Source of the DNA: Platanthera guangdongensis
Taxonomy: Eukaryota; Streptophyta; Magnoliopsida; Asparagales; Orchidaceae
NCBI GenBank assembly: GCA_039583875.1
Contig: CM077164.1
Location: 69,533,628-69,597,627 of the forward strand
Reading direction: 5' to 3'
DNA: 64,000 nucleotides
The first letter of the stretch is position 1, and each line of letters opens with the position of its first letter. This document shows, piece by piece, positions 54,905-64,000 of the stretch. The translations under genes were made by a program, and so were the position numbers. The notes beneath the pieces were generated by a model. The model was not told where the DNA came from and did no database searches. It worked only from the letters and a program-made list of their open reading frames with translations.

Positions 54905-55335
54905 AATAGTCACGCACGGTTTGGTGTACGACCGTGCACTAACCGTGCTTTATTAACTTCCAGTCCAAGCTTGCGGATAAAGATGCGTTGACCCGTGTGT
55001 GTTACTCTCACACGGGCACTTCTACCCGTGCGTGAAGGAAATCGCATGGGTAAACACAGAGCACAGGAAAACAAGATAATACAGGGGAACCATGCGTTTT
55101 ACTCGCGCACAGGCGTGTATGCCCGTGCGTGAAGGAAATGCACGATTAACCCCAGAAAGATGAAATTCAAAAAAATATATGCAGACTGTGTGATTCCTTC
55201 TCGCACGGTTTGGCAAAACCGTGCGGGAACAAAACAAACGGGTAACCACAGATGACCCAAAATTGATATGTATAACGCACAATTAATCTCAAACTGTGCG
55301 TGAACAAATTCACACGACCGTGCGTTTTACACAGG
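54905..55335. repeat. CCGTGCGTG / CACGGGC motif array in U3 of J
   Basis: Repeated CACGCACGGTTTGG, CCGTGCGTGAAGGAAAT, CACACGGGCAC and GCACGGTTTGGCAAAACCGTGC; the last (near 55203) is an inverted repeat with arms GCACGGTTTGG and CAAAACCGTGC. Confidence 0.75.
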
Positions 55336-55637
55336 ACCTGGAAATGGAATCTGGGACATCCCGACTACTAGCATAGAAATAAAACCAAGCTGGAACAAAA
55401 GCTCCCAGTACCAGAATGCAAACAAAACCAAACAAAAAGAGCCATGGGGAGCACTATGTGCATACCCCCAACAACAAAATGCGCAATTGCACACCCTTGG
55501 GCCAGAATAGTGCACAATGTGTTCAAAGACCGAACGAAGCAAATATAGCCGATTACCGGTTGTAATGTGGTGCACGAGTAAGAAAACAAGCCCAGCTGAG
55601 TTCAAAAATATGTATATAAATTGGACTCATCATGACT

Positions 55638-57716
55638 CCTCCAAACCCAGAAGACGTTTCTGCTCCACCTTCACCTCCTCCACCCAGACTACTATTTCCC
55701 CCTCTTCAACAACCATCCACTGTTATTGCAGTCACACATTCTACTCCCACCCCTCCTGCCTCACAATCTCGACCACCATCTCCTCCGCACTCACCAATCC
55801 ACATTTCTGAGGATACATCATCTCCACCTCCTCAATCACCTCTACCATCACATCTTGATGATATACCATCCACTTCACTTCATACAGATCCACTACTGTC
55901 ATCTCCAAATTTTGATCTACTATCATCTTCATCTCCACAACACACTCCACAACATTCACCTATCCAGGATATCTTACCTGATCTCATCCCTCCATCAAAT
56001 ATTTCGCCAACATTTCCACATTCAGAAATCCCTCAAGCCTTCTCAATCTGCTCCACATATGGTAATAGAACCACCTCTACTACCTCTACTTCTGATATAA
56101 TACATTTGGATTTCTCTTTCATAGCCAATACCATTCTTAAATTCATTACACCCACACTTAAGAAGCTCATTGATGAGGTTATTGCCCCTCTTGTTGCTTC
56201 TATTTCCATTCTTTCTGCTCAGCTAGCTTCCTCCTCCACTATCCCTTCTTCTGGGGGCCTGGGTTCAGGTCTCTCTGAATCCAGGCAGGGGGAGAAGTAC
56301 TACGAAGAAGCTCCAGCAGCAGTAGCAGCAACTCCAGCAGTAGTAATTCCAACAGCAGCAGCAGTTGAAATTTTTGATGATACTGAAATGGTTTTTACAG
56401 CTGAAGAGGCAGCAGTAGAAATCATCATTGTTTGTGATTTTATCATTAATCCCACAGTTGACTTATCTCCTTATCATCTGTTTTTGAAGTTCAGCCTAGT
56501 TTTGATCCAGTTTTTGATAATTATTCTAAAGCCATAGTTTGTTATACTGCTCCAGTAGATTTTTCTATTTTAGAAGAGATTAGATCCAATTTCAGTACTA
56601 CTCCTACTAATATCTCTTCAGTATTTGATACTATAATAGTTTAGAATATCATAAATGTCATAGATCCAGTTTCTTCCACTCTCACTTATGCATGGGATGA
56701 AACTCCTATACCAAATCTTGATGAAATCATGTTTCAAGATATAGAACCAAAGATTGACATTGTTCATGCTCAAGCTATTATAGATATTGTACTTATAAAG
56801 CCAGAAGTTCAAGCTAATAATCAGTCTGATTTAATTAAACAATTAGATTATTTATATGATCATCCAGAAGATGAATCTGATAATAATGATGAAGAGTCAG
56901 ATGACTCAGAAGATTTTGGTTCAAAGAAAAGAAAAGCCAAGAAGAAGGCTTCAGTAAAAGCTGCTCCTAAACCTTCATCAAATGCTGACATTACTTATTA
57001 CATTTTGCATGGAATTACTCTCACTCTAGATACTCCTTACTAGATGAGGTTTTCTAAAAATAAATAAAAGAATAGGAAAAAGATGAAAAGGTATGGTTCT
57101 CCTCCTCAAAGGTCCTGGAGAGGACCTCCTCCTCCACCTGCAGTAGGATCAGCAGGAAGTGTTTCTCAAGACCATAGGTCTACTTCTCATTCACATTAAT
57201 CAAGACCTACTTAAAGTAGCAAAGATAGACCCTCAAGGTCATAATCTCAGTCCAGCAGACAGCAAAGAAGATAGCAATAACAGCATAATAATCAAAGCAA
57301 CCAACAGACATCTCAAGGTAATCAGCAAGAAAAATCAAGTCCAGAGAGACCTCCTTCTCTAACCTATGATCCATAGTTGGATCCTAACTACAGAATGGCC
57401 AGGTTTAATGAGCTGATAGCTCTCTCTCAGATTAATAAAGCCAAGGCTGAAGGGAAGGATTCTTCTCAATTTTCAAAAATGTCATCTTATAGAAAGAAGG
57501 AATTAGATAAGTATCAAGTCAAAAATATTTTTAATGTTGTTACTTATATGAGTTTGCATCCAGAGACAGTAGTGCCTAGAGCTACATCAGTGAAGATTCT
57601 TGGTGCTGAAGATATGAAAATGACACAAAGAGAAGCAGAGGACCCCAGAAGAATAATGGCCTTTACAAAACCTGCTTCAAACCCTTCTTCAGATACTCCA
57701 AAGAAAGATTTATAAT
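55638..57716 (+). pseudogene. Extra ORF of copia I, C-terminal part
   Basis: Continues in frame from 51343 once J and one target copy are removed. A Pro/Ser-rich linker (PPNPEDVSAPPSPPPPRLLF) is followed by FIANTILKFITPTLKKLIDE and VIAPLVASISILSAQLASSS (possible amphipathic helix). A frameshift near 56490 leads to DPVFDNYSKAIVCYTAPVDF, an acidic segment (DHPEDESDNNDEESDDSEDF) and a KKRKAKKKA basic patch. After more stops come a Gln/Ser-rich part and LDPNYRMARFNELIALSQIN...MAFTKPAS before TAA at about 57713. The acidic-basic layout mirrors the extra ORF of C, though sequence similarity in this half is weak. Confidence 0.7.
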
Positions 57717-57856
57717 TTTCTTCTTATGCATTTTGAACTTTATTATTGCTGTATATATATTCACAAGGCACGATTGTTTATATTTGCTGAAGTTCTATAA
57801 TTCTGTCAGATATTTTTCATGCTTGTGATTTTCTTTATTTTTTATAGTGACCTCAC

Positions 57857-57866
57857 CCAAATAGGG
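57857..57866 (+). promoter_or_regulatory. Polypurine tract of copia I
   Basis: CCAAATAGGG directly before TGTTGGATCC at 57867, matching TCCAAATAGGGGGAGAT ahead of the C LTR but lacking GGAGAT. Confidence 0.65.
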
Positions 57867-58059
57867 TGTTGGATCCCTAGTGGATTTGGGCTACCTTCAC
57901 TAAGTTAGGATCATCTGACCCAACATGTATAGCCAGGGTCATGGTTATGTCCTAGAGTCTAGGCCAAGTCCTTAGAGTCAACACTACATCGACCATCCAT
58001 CAACAGACTGCCAAAGACTCAAGGCTTAGAGAAATATCAAATACTCAGAAAATGTGTTC

Positions 58060-58860
58060 AATGTTCGTCAAACTCAGGATGACGAAAGTCATGCTCAGCT
58101 CGACGAACTCAAAGAAAATTCTCTGAGCTGAGCTCGACGAACTTGATACTCAAGTTGACGATTTATGGATAATATTTCAACATTCCAAGTCCAGAACTGC
58201 TCTGTTATCCAGTCGACGAACTTAGTTCTCAGGTCGACGAAACTAGTTCTTTGTTCAACGATTCCTGGATCATCTACTTCAACATACTAAGGTTCAGAAA
58301 ACATCTCAGTATTCCAAAGTCCAGAAACAAACTTCAGTTGACGAACTTAGTTCTCAGGTCGACGAAACTAGTTCTCAGTTCGACGATTACTGAGTATTCT
58401 ACTTCAACATCTCAGTCCAGAAACATCTAAGTATTCTAAGTTCAGAATCATACTCCAGTCGACGAATTCCCCTTCTTAGTTCGACGAACTTAAAATACAT
58501 TCCTGGCAACTTATCAAGTATCAGTTAGAAGTTCTCAGCTCGATGAAACTAGTTATCAGGACGACGAATATAGTTCTCAGGTCGACGATTTCTGGATACT
58601 CTACTTCAACACTTCATTCCAGAAACATCAAAATGTTCTAAGTCCAGAATCATATTCCAGTCGACGAAATCATCATTATCAGCTCGATGAACTTAGACCA
58701 CAGTTTGACAAGGTTCATCAAGTTGCAGTCAGCAGTTCTCAGCTCGATGATCATGGATCTCAGGTCGATGAATAACTATCATCTGGTCGACGAACTTGAC
58801 TTCTCATCTCGATGAATTCTGGACCCAGGTCGACAAATTCTGTGCAGAACCAGACTTGGT
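58060..58860. repeat. GTCGACGAAC-type motif array in U3 of the I/E LTR
   Basis: More than 25 copies or variants of CAGCTCGACGAACTC, CAGGTCGACGAAACTAGTTC and AGTTCGACGA, mostly in one orientation. Two longer phrases repeat (TCGACGAACTTAGTTCTCAG and TACTTCAACATC), so local duplication also acted. The smaller array in the I 5' LTR (46985-47225) uses the same motif. Confidence 0.88.
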
Positions 58861-59090
58861 TATTTTCCTTTTGTCCTCATTTCATTGCAATAATTCATGA
58901 GTAATCAATGCTAAAATATTCTCTGAATATTACCGTTAGACGGAGCATTAATTATGGACTTCATCAGGATTATTGCTTGTCGTTTTTCAATGGGACAGTT
59001 GAGGAAACCAATCAATGCAAATATTCCCTAAGCCGTCAGCAATGAATGCAGGAAGGAATTCAAATTTCAAAAGGGAAATAATCTGGAAAA

Positions 59091-59098
59091 TATAAAAG
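59091..59098 (+). promoter_or_regulatory. TATA box of the I/E LTR
   Basis: TATAAAAG in AAAATATAAAAGGG, about 230 bp after the last U3 motif. Confidence 0.8.
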
Positions 59099-59965
59099 GG
59101 ATTTTCATCATCTCTCACGACAGTGAAAAACACAGGAATCAGAAAAATAAGTGATTAAGGATCAGCATCTTATTCCTCTCGACAACACTCTGAGACAGAG
59201 AATACACAACACAGTGATACAGAGAGACAAACCCTAAACCAGAGAAGTTACAGCAAGTAGAAGAAGAAGAAGAAGAACATACATTCAAGATCAAGAGTCT
59301 TCTTCCTTCTTCATTCCAGGCTACTTCAAAGGACAACAAATAGTCTATCTGTCATAGAAGTTTCTTGAGTTGTTCTGGTCAAAGCAAAAGCCTGAAGGCC
59401 TATCACCCTGCAGTAAAGATCCAACTTCCTGAACCATTCAATATCTCAGGGGGAGCCTTTGCTAACATCTAAATCCACATAAGTCTTCTCAGTTGTACTT
59501 TGAGAAAGAGAAGACAAAATCAATCTCTCATCCCCCACTGTATATAGGGTTATAACTCCCTTCAAAAGTTATTGATGGTTGCAAGTCACCTGATCAAAAG
59601 ACTTGAGGTTTGGTTTTTGAGCACCTAATCAAAAGCTCATTGGTGGCAGTCACCTGATCAAAAACCTGAGTGGATTCCTACCAGGGCGGTATAAGAGTGG
59701 ATGTACACAGGTTGGGGAACCACTATAAAATTCTTATATTGTCTGGATGCACTTTTCTTTTGTTCTTTTTGTGGCTATGCTAGTTAGGTTTGGTATTTGT
59801 GTTTGATTAGTTTAGTTTTTGCAGCACCTGTGGTAGATTAACTTAACTTAGGATTGTTTAACTCAGAAGTTTTTATTTACACCAAAAAGGTTTAAAAACC
59901 GAAAAATACTCTATTCACCCCCCCCCCCCTCTAGAGTATTCCTGCTCTAACCCCTCACTTTACAT

Positions 59966-59978
59966 TGGTATCAGAGGG
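59966..59978 (+). promoter_or_regulatory. Primer binding site of copia E, tRNA-Met
   Basis: TGGTATCAGAGGG one base after the LTR. Confidence 0.95.
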
Positions 59979-60074
59979 TGGTTCCTTTGGTTGTACAAGC
60001 TAACCCTTCAACCAAAAGATCCTGTGTTAGATCAGATTTCTTATTTTACTTCTATTAGGATTAGACACACAACA

Positions 60075-62184
60075 TGGCACAGAACAAAGACTATGCAAGC
60101 ACCAGACCTCCAGTATGCAATCTAAACTAGTTTTCCATCTGGAAGGCAAGAATCAAGTTATATATGAACTCTATTTATGAGGATATCTATAATTCCATTT
60201 TGATAGGTCCTCCTCAAGCATCTACATCTACAACATCCTCCAGCACAAATGCAATTCCACCACCTGAGTGGACTGAGGCTCAGAAAAAGGCCAAAGTTGT
60301 TGATGCCAAAGCAATGAACATTCTGGTCCAAATAATGTCAGATGACATTTTTCAGAAAGTGGCTGAATGCACATCAGCCAAGGCCATCTAGGATTCCCTC
60401 AATCAAATGGTGGCTGGTTCTGCAGATGAAAGGAAAGATAGAAGATCCAACCTCATATCACAACATGAGAATTTCAAGAAGGAGGAAGCAGAATCAGTAG
60501 CAGATATGTACAACAGGCTAAGCTCAATTATCAATGAGCTAAAGACCTTGGATAAGGACATCACCCTCATAGAGGTGAATCATAAAATCCTTATGTGCTT
60601 CCCAAGGCCATGGATTCAAGAATCTGGCCCATCAAGGAGGCCAGGAGCCTAAATGAAATTTGCACTGAATCTCTTTTAGGAAAGCTTAAGCCCTATGAGC
60701 AGCTGATTAAATCCAGAGAAGTAGGTGAGCAGAGAACACCTCCACCAGCAAGGAAGGAGCACATCATATCATTTAAAGCTACTGAGGAGACAGAAACTCC
60801 AACAATAAATGAAGAGCTGATGAGTCTATTTACCAAAAGATTTTACAAGATGGCAAGGAAAGACTTTATAAAAAAGTCATCCAGGCAGGATGACAAGCCA
60901 AGGTATGACAAAACCCCCACTAAAGAAGTGGTTTGCTTTGGCTGCAGGAAACCTGGACACTTCATCTCAGAGTGTCCAGAAAATCAAAAGAAGGAAAAGA
61001 TAAGAGAGAAGGATTCTAGAAGACAGCAAAGCAGCAGGCCTTCCTCCAGCAAATACAAGAAGAAGGAGAAAGGCTTTGTAGCTGAAAGCTGGAGTGAGAC
61101 TGAAGATGAATCAACATCCTCTAGCTCCAGTGAAGAAGAAGAAGAGGAAAGGGCCAAAGAAGTCCGCCTCATGGCTATTGATGCCTCCAGGAGTCATTCA
61201 GATGAAGAAGAATAAGACAGTGAAGGAGCTTCTGAATCAGAAGCTGATCAGGTATTGTCATCTTTTGATTATGGTTTTGATTCATTTAAAATTGAATTTA
61301 AGACAATGTGTATTGATCTAATAATATCTGAAAAAGAAATCAAGACACTTAGGGAAAGACTAGGAAACCAAGAAAATATTATCTCTGAAAACACTAGGCT
61401 AAAAGATGAACTAAATCAAGCTAATGAACTAATCACTTCCTTGAAAACATAGTTATGTGAGACCAAACAGCTTGAGGAATCTCTCAATGGGAGAAGCCTC
61501 AAGCTGATGGACATTAGAAGCACAGTCAATGCCAGACTAAATGTCAAGCTAGGCATGGGTGCTTCATCAAGTTTGCCCCCCATTCTTAAGAAGAATATTT
61601 TATCAACCCCCATCAAATTTGTTTCAGCTAAGGGGAAAGAAATAATAAACCACAAACAAACCATAGAAGATATTCCCAAATTAGAAGGTCAAAATAACAG
61701 AAATCACAAAACAAATAAAAACAAAGTTCAGCAGATTTCGTCGAACGCAGATCGACGAAATGTGGCCATTTCATCGAACCCAAGTCGATGAACGCTGAAC
61801 ACAAATCTATATGATAATTATTCGTCTTACTATGATCGACGAACTGTGTATGGTTCGTCGAGCAAAGGTCGACGAACTTGGGGCACATAAAATAAACTTG
61901 TTAATTCTCTGAGCAGAGATCGACGATCTCATCCCAATTCGTCGAACTCTGGTCGACGAACTCACAATAATTCGTCGAACCCAGTCAGACTTGACAAAAA
62001 TTATAATTATAACAACAACTCCAATCAAACTAAGAAACCATTTAACCCACTTGCAGATTGGATAATACCTCCCAAAAGATATGATCCATTAGGATACAAA
62101 TCATAACCAAAATTTTCTGTGATATCTAGCTTTTCTTTTCAGCAATATAAAGGACCCAAGGTAACCTGGGTCAAGAACAACTAA
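60075..62184 (+). pseudogene. Copia E gag
   Basis: ATG at 60075 (MAQNKDYASTRPPVCNLN), TAG at about 60129, then the UBN2-like domain: AQKKAKVVDAKAMNILVQIM, RSNLISQHENFKKEEAESVA, MYNRLSSIINELKTLDKDIT. A frameshift near 60600 leads to FYKMARKDFIKKSSRQDDKP and an intact knuckle CFGCRKPGHFISEC (about 60932-60973), a Ser/Glu-rich acidic stretch and a coiled coil (61260-61450). The C-terminal hairpin-encoded SSN..RR repeats follow (61735-61985), and the frame ends KGPKVTWVKNN with TAA at 62182. Stops at 60388, 61213, 61450 and 61793. Confidence 0.87.
61735..61985. repeat. TTCGTCGA-N7-TCGACGAA hairpins inside gag of E
   Basis: Perfect inverted repeats with exactly 7-nt spacers at 61735-61761 (10-bp arms), 61770-61792 (TTCATCGA/TCGATGAA), 61854-61876 and 61938-61960, with weaker ones between. 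They are arranged in pairs about 35 bp apart, the pairs recurring about every 84 bp. Confidence 0.92.
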
Positions 62185-62199
62185 CTGTTATCATTGCAG

Positions 62200-64000
62200 G
62201 TAAAGGGTTGTCCAGTGATTAATCAAACATTGACTTGGACAGTGGTTGCTCCAAACACATGACTGGCAGTGAGGACAACTTAATCAACTACATGCCCAAG
62301 CTGGGACCAAAGGTAATCTTTGGTGATTCAAAGTGTGGCCAGTCTGAAGGCTATGGAGAAGTAAAGATTGGAGCTGTCACATTCAAAAAGGTGACCTATG
62401 TAAGTGGACGCAATCAAAACCTCATCTCCATAAGCTAATTGTGTGATGAAGGTTATCAAGTACATTTCAACTTAAAAACTTGTATTATTTCAAATAAAGA
62501 AAAACAAAATGTTTTAATTGGGAATATGCAAGGAAATATATACTTAGTTGATTTTCATTCTGCCAATTCAGATATTTGCTTACTTAACTTAATTAGTAAT
62601 CAGAATGAATTATGGCAAAAAGGCTAGGACATGTAAACATGAAAAATATTGCTAGGCTATCAAACGACAACCTTGTGAGAGGTTTACCTTCTGGTCCCTA
62701 CAAGAAGGAAGGCATCTGCAGGGCTTGTCAACTAGGCAAGCAAACTAAATCTAGCTTTAAATCAGTAAATATAAGTGATTCAACTAGGATCTTGTACTTG
62801 CTACACATGGATCTTTTTGGACCCATTGCTATACAAAGCCTAGGAGGGAAATCCTACACTTTAGTTATTGTAGATGACTTCTCAAGGTTCATTTGGGTGT
62901 GCTTTCTGAGATCTAAGTCAGATACCTTTAAAGTTCTTACAGATTTTCTCAGAACCATACAGATTGAGTACTTTACTCATGTTGCATTGATTAGAAGTGA
63001 TCATGGTACAGAGTTTGAGTCTATTCTTATGCATGAGTTCTATGAGAAGGAAGGTATCAGGCACTACTTCTCATCTCCTAGAACTCCCCAACAAAATGAG
63101 GTAGCTGAAAGGAAAAATAGAACCCTAATTAAAGCTGCAGGCACATTACTTGCAGATGCTTACATGCCCCTAATCTTTTGAACAGAGGTTGTAAGCACAT
63201 CAAATTATGTCCTGAACAGGAGCTTGATACATAAACTAAAGAATAGGACTCCCTATGAATTACTTAAAGGGAAGAAACCTAAAATCACTTACTTTAAAAT
63301 ATTTGGATGTGTATGTTATATACATAACAACAACAAGAAATACATTAGAAAGTTTGAAGCTAAGGCTGAAGAGAGAATTTTTCTAGGATATTCCCAAGTA
63401 AGCAAAGCTTGTAGGGTATTCAATAAATCATCTTTAAAAATTGAAGAATCTATTCATGTTACTTTTGATGAGGCTAACATGTCTTGCACGGAGAAAGAGA
63501 TTTCTACCAATAATACTTTGCAGGTACCTCACTTGTGTGAGGATTTGGATGGACTAAGCCTCATCTAAGAGGTTCCAACACATCTTTCTTCACAAGTTAA
63601 TGAAGAAAGTGAAAAAGAAAGCACTGAGGAAGTTGAACATCATCCAACAGCAAAAATAATTCCACAAGAGGAATTAATTCAAAATGTTGTTGCTGAACCA
63701 ACTACACCCACTGACTTTGTCACACTAAGGGATCACCCCAGATCTCAAGTGATTGGAGATATGTTAGTAGGTGTACAGACAAGGCATCAACTCAACTAAG
63801 ATTTGATGCATGCATGTTTTCTCTCTCAAGTTAAGCCTCAATCCATTCATGATGCTGAGCAGGATCCCCACTGGATCATTGCTATGCAAGAGGAACTAAA
63901 TCTATTTAAGCGATGTAGAGTTTGGGATTTGGTTCCAAGACCCCAAGACTACCCAGTCATTGGAACCAAATGGGTATATAGAAACAAACTAGATGCCCAA
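62200..64000 (+). pseudogene. Copia E pol: protease, integrase and start of RT (runs off window)
   Basis: LDSGCSKHMTGSEDN (protease, about 62235), KVIFGDSKCGQSEGYG and GAG pre-integrase follow. A frameshift at about 62625 precedes RLGHVNMKNIARLSNDNL. Integrase zinc Cys pair ICRACQLGKQ and DDE residues in HMDLFGPIAIQSLGG, LIRSDHGTEFES and QNEVAERKNRTL are all present. TGA at 63179-63181 and TAA at 63566-63568 interrupt. The linker GYSQVSKACRVFNKSSLKIE leads to RT: HWIIAMQEELNLFKRCRVWD and IGTKWVYRNKLDAQ at the edge. Confidence 0.9.

Larger units (their letters stand above)
51344..55632 (-). mobile_element. Athila-like LTR J (probably solo) inserted in the extra ORF of copia I
   Basis: Termini TGATGCATTGAACGG (51344) and ...GGACTCATCA (55632); on the minus strand it starts TGATGAGTCCAATTTATA, similar to the Athila B terminus. 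Flanks TCACT (51339-51343) and TGACT (55633-55637) match at 4 of 5 bases, a decayed target duplication, and the extra ORF continues in frame across the site. No gag-pol is present. At 4.3 kb it is long for this group and contains two unrecognised minus-strand ORFs, so it may be a solo LTR with captured or inserted DNA. 51400-52560 and 53880-54380 are AT-rich and non-coding. Confidence 0.65.
46778..59964 (+). mobile_element. SIRE-like copia I: pol replaced by a captured NOP2 fragment; interrupted by J
   Basis: 5' LTR 46778-48258, primer site, gag, protease start, then a piece of a host NOP2/NSUN gene where integrase, RT and RNase H should be, then the extra ORF (50577-51343 and 55638-57716), a polypurine tract and an LTR at 57867-59964. 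J (51344-55632) sits inside the extra ORF. The two LTRs are clearly related but differ much (1481 versus 2098 bp, perhaps 75-80 percent identical in shared parts), so the right one probably came from neighbour E by recombination. Confidence 0.8.
57867..59964 (+). repeat. LTR shared by copia I (left) and copia E (right)
   Basis: Starts TGTTGGATCCCTAGTGG after a polypurine tract and ends CCTCACTTTACA before a primer site, so it has a 3'-LTR context on the left and a 5'-LTR context on the right. TATA box TATAAAAG at 59091-59098. CACCTGATCAAAA repeats in R-U5 (59585-59670) and the CACCCCCCCCCCTCTAGAG block are shared with the I 5' LTR. Confidence 0.88.
57867..64000 (+). mobile_element. SIRE-like copia E, 5' part; continues beyond the window
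   Basis: LTR 57867-59964, primer site, gag 60075-62184, then protease, integrase and the start of RT to the right edge. Frame breaks are present but all catalytic motifs reached so far can be seen. Compared with I, E has the complete gag core and pol that I has lost, so the two are related copies of one family. Confidence 0.88.

Noticed and set aside
55726..56100. Histidine/leucine-rich ORF overlapping the extra ORF of I
   Set aside because: Out-of-frame reading of the Pro/Ser-rich linker.

Overview
This window looks like intergenic DNA from an angiosperm, probably a eudicot, with a repeat-rich genome. I see no intact host gene, no rRNA or tRNA gene and no CRISPR array. Almost every base belongs to LTR retrotransposons nested inside one another. 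Ty3/gypsy elements carry Athila-type gag, protease and RT with a tRNA-Asp-like primer site, or a chromovirus-like integrase with a tRNA-Met-like primer site. Ty1/copia elements are SIRE/Maximus-like: long gag with CCHC knuckles, pol, and in two of them an extra ORF downstream of pol. Most coding regions are broken by nonsense codons and frameshifts.

Layout. 1-13562: Athila A on the minus strand (pol, gag, primer site, 5' LTR), whose LTR is split by a composite copia insertion C (4333-12263, target duplication GAAAA). Inside C lies an opposite-strand, truncated copia copy with RT/RNase H, a 919-codon extra ORF behind its own TATA box, and a 3' LTR. 13563-18279: minus-strand copia F (integrase, protease, gag, 5' LTR). 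18280-24371: minus-strand gypsy G with a 4.1-kb LTR. 24372-37478: minus-strand Athila B (gag, primer site, LTR), split by complete copia D (27025-36652, target duplication CAAAC). 37615-39778: a gypsy-type LTR. 40833-45728: a short complete LTR element H (target duplication ACAGC) with a gag fragment and antisense ORFs but no pol. 46778-57866 plus LTR 57867-59964: copia I, which lost integrase/RT/RNase H and carries a fragment of the NOP2/NSUN rRNA methyltransferase gene instead; its extra ORF is split by an Athila-like LTR J (51344-55632). The LTR at 57867-59964 also serves as the 5' LTR of copia E, which runs off the right edge. Adjacency suggests the nesting order B > G > F > A > C on the left side.

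The most striking shared feature is regulatory. In every LTR family here the stretch between the LTR start and the TATA box (U3) is dominated by copies of one short motif private to that family, usually self-complementary: GTGTCGACAC in C, TTCTCGAGAA in F, TACCGC/GCGGTA in D, TCGACGAA types in A, I and E, GTCACGGGCGTGAC in B, CCGTGCG types in J, GCGGAC/GTCCGC in H, TTGAC/GTCAA in G. In C and F the copies recur about every 20-21 bp, close to two helical turns. In C the same array also stands before a second, internal TATA box that precedes the extra ORF. In I and E the motif occurs inside gag as 7-nt-loop hairpins.
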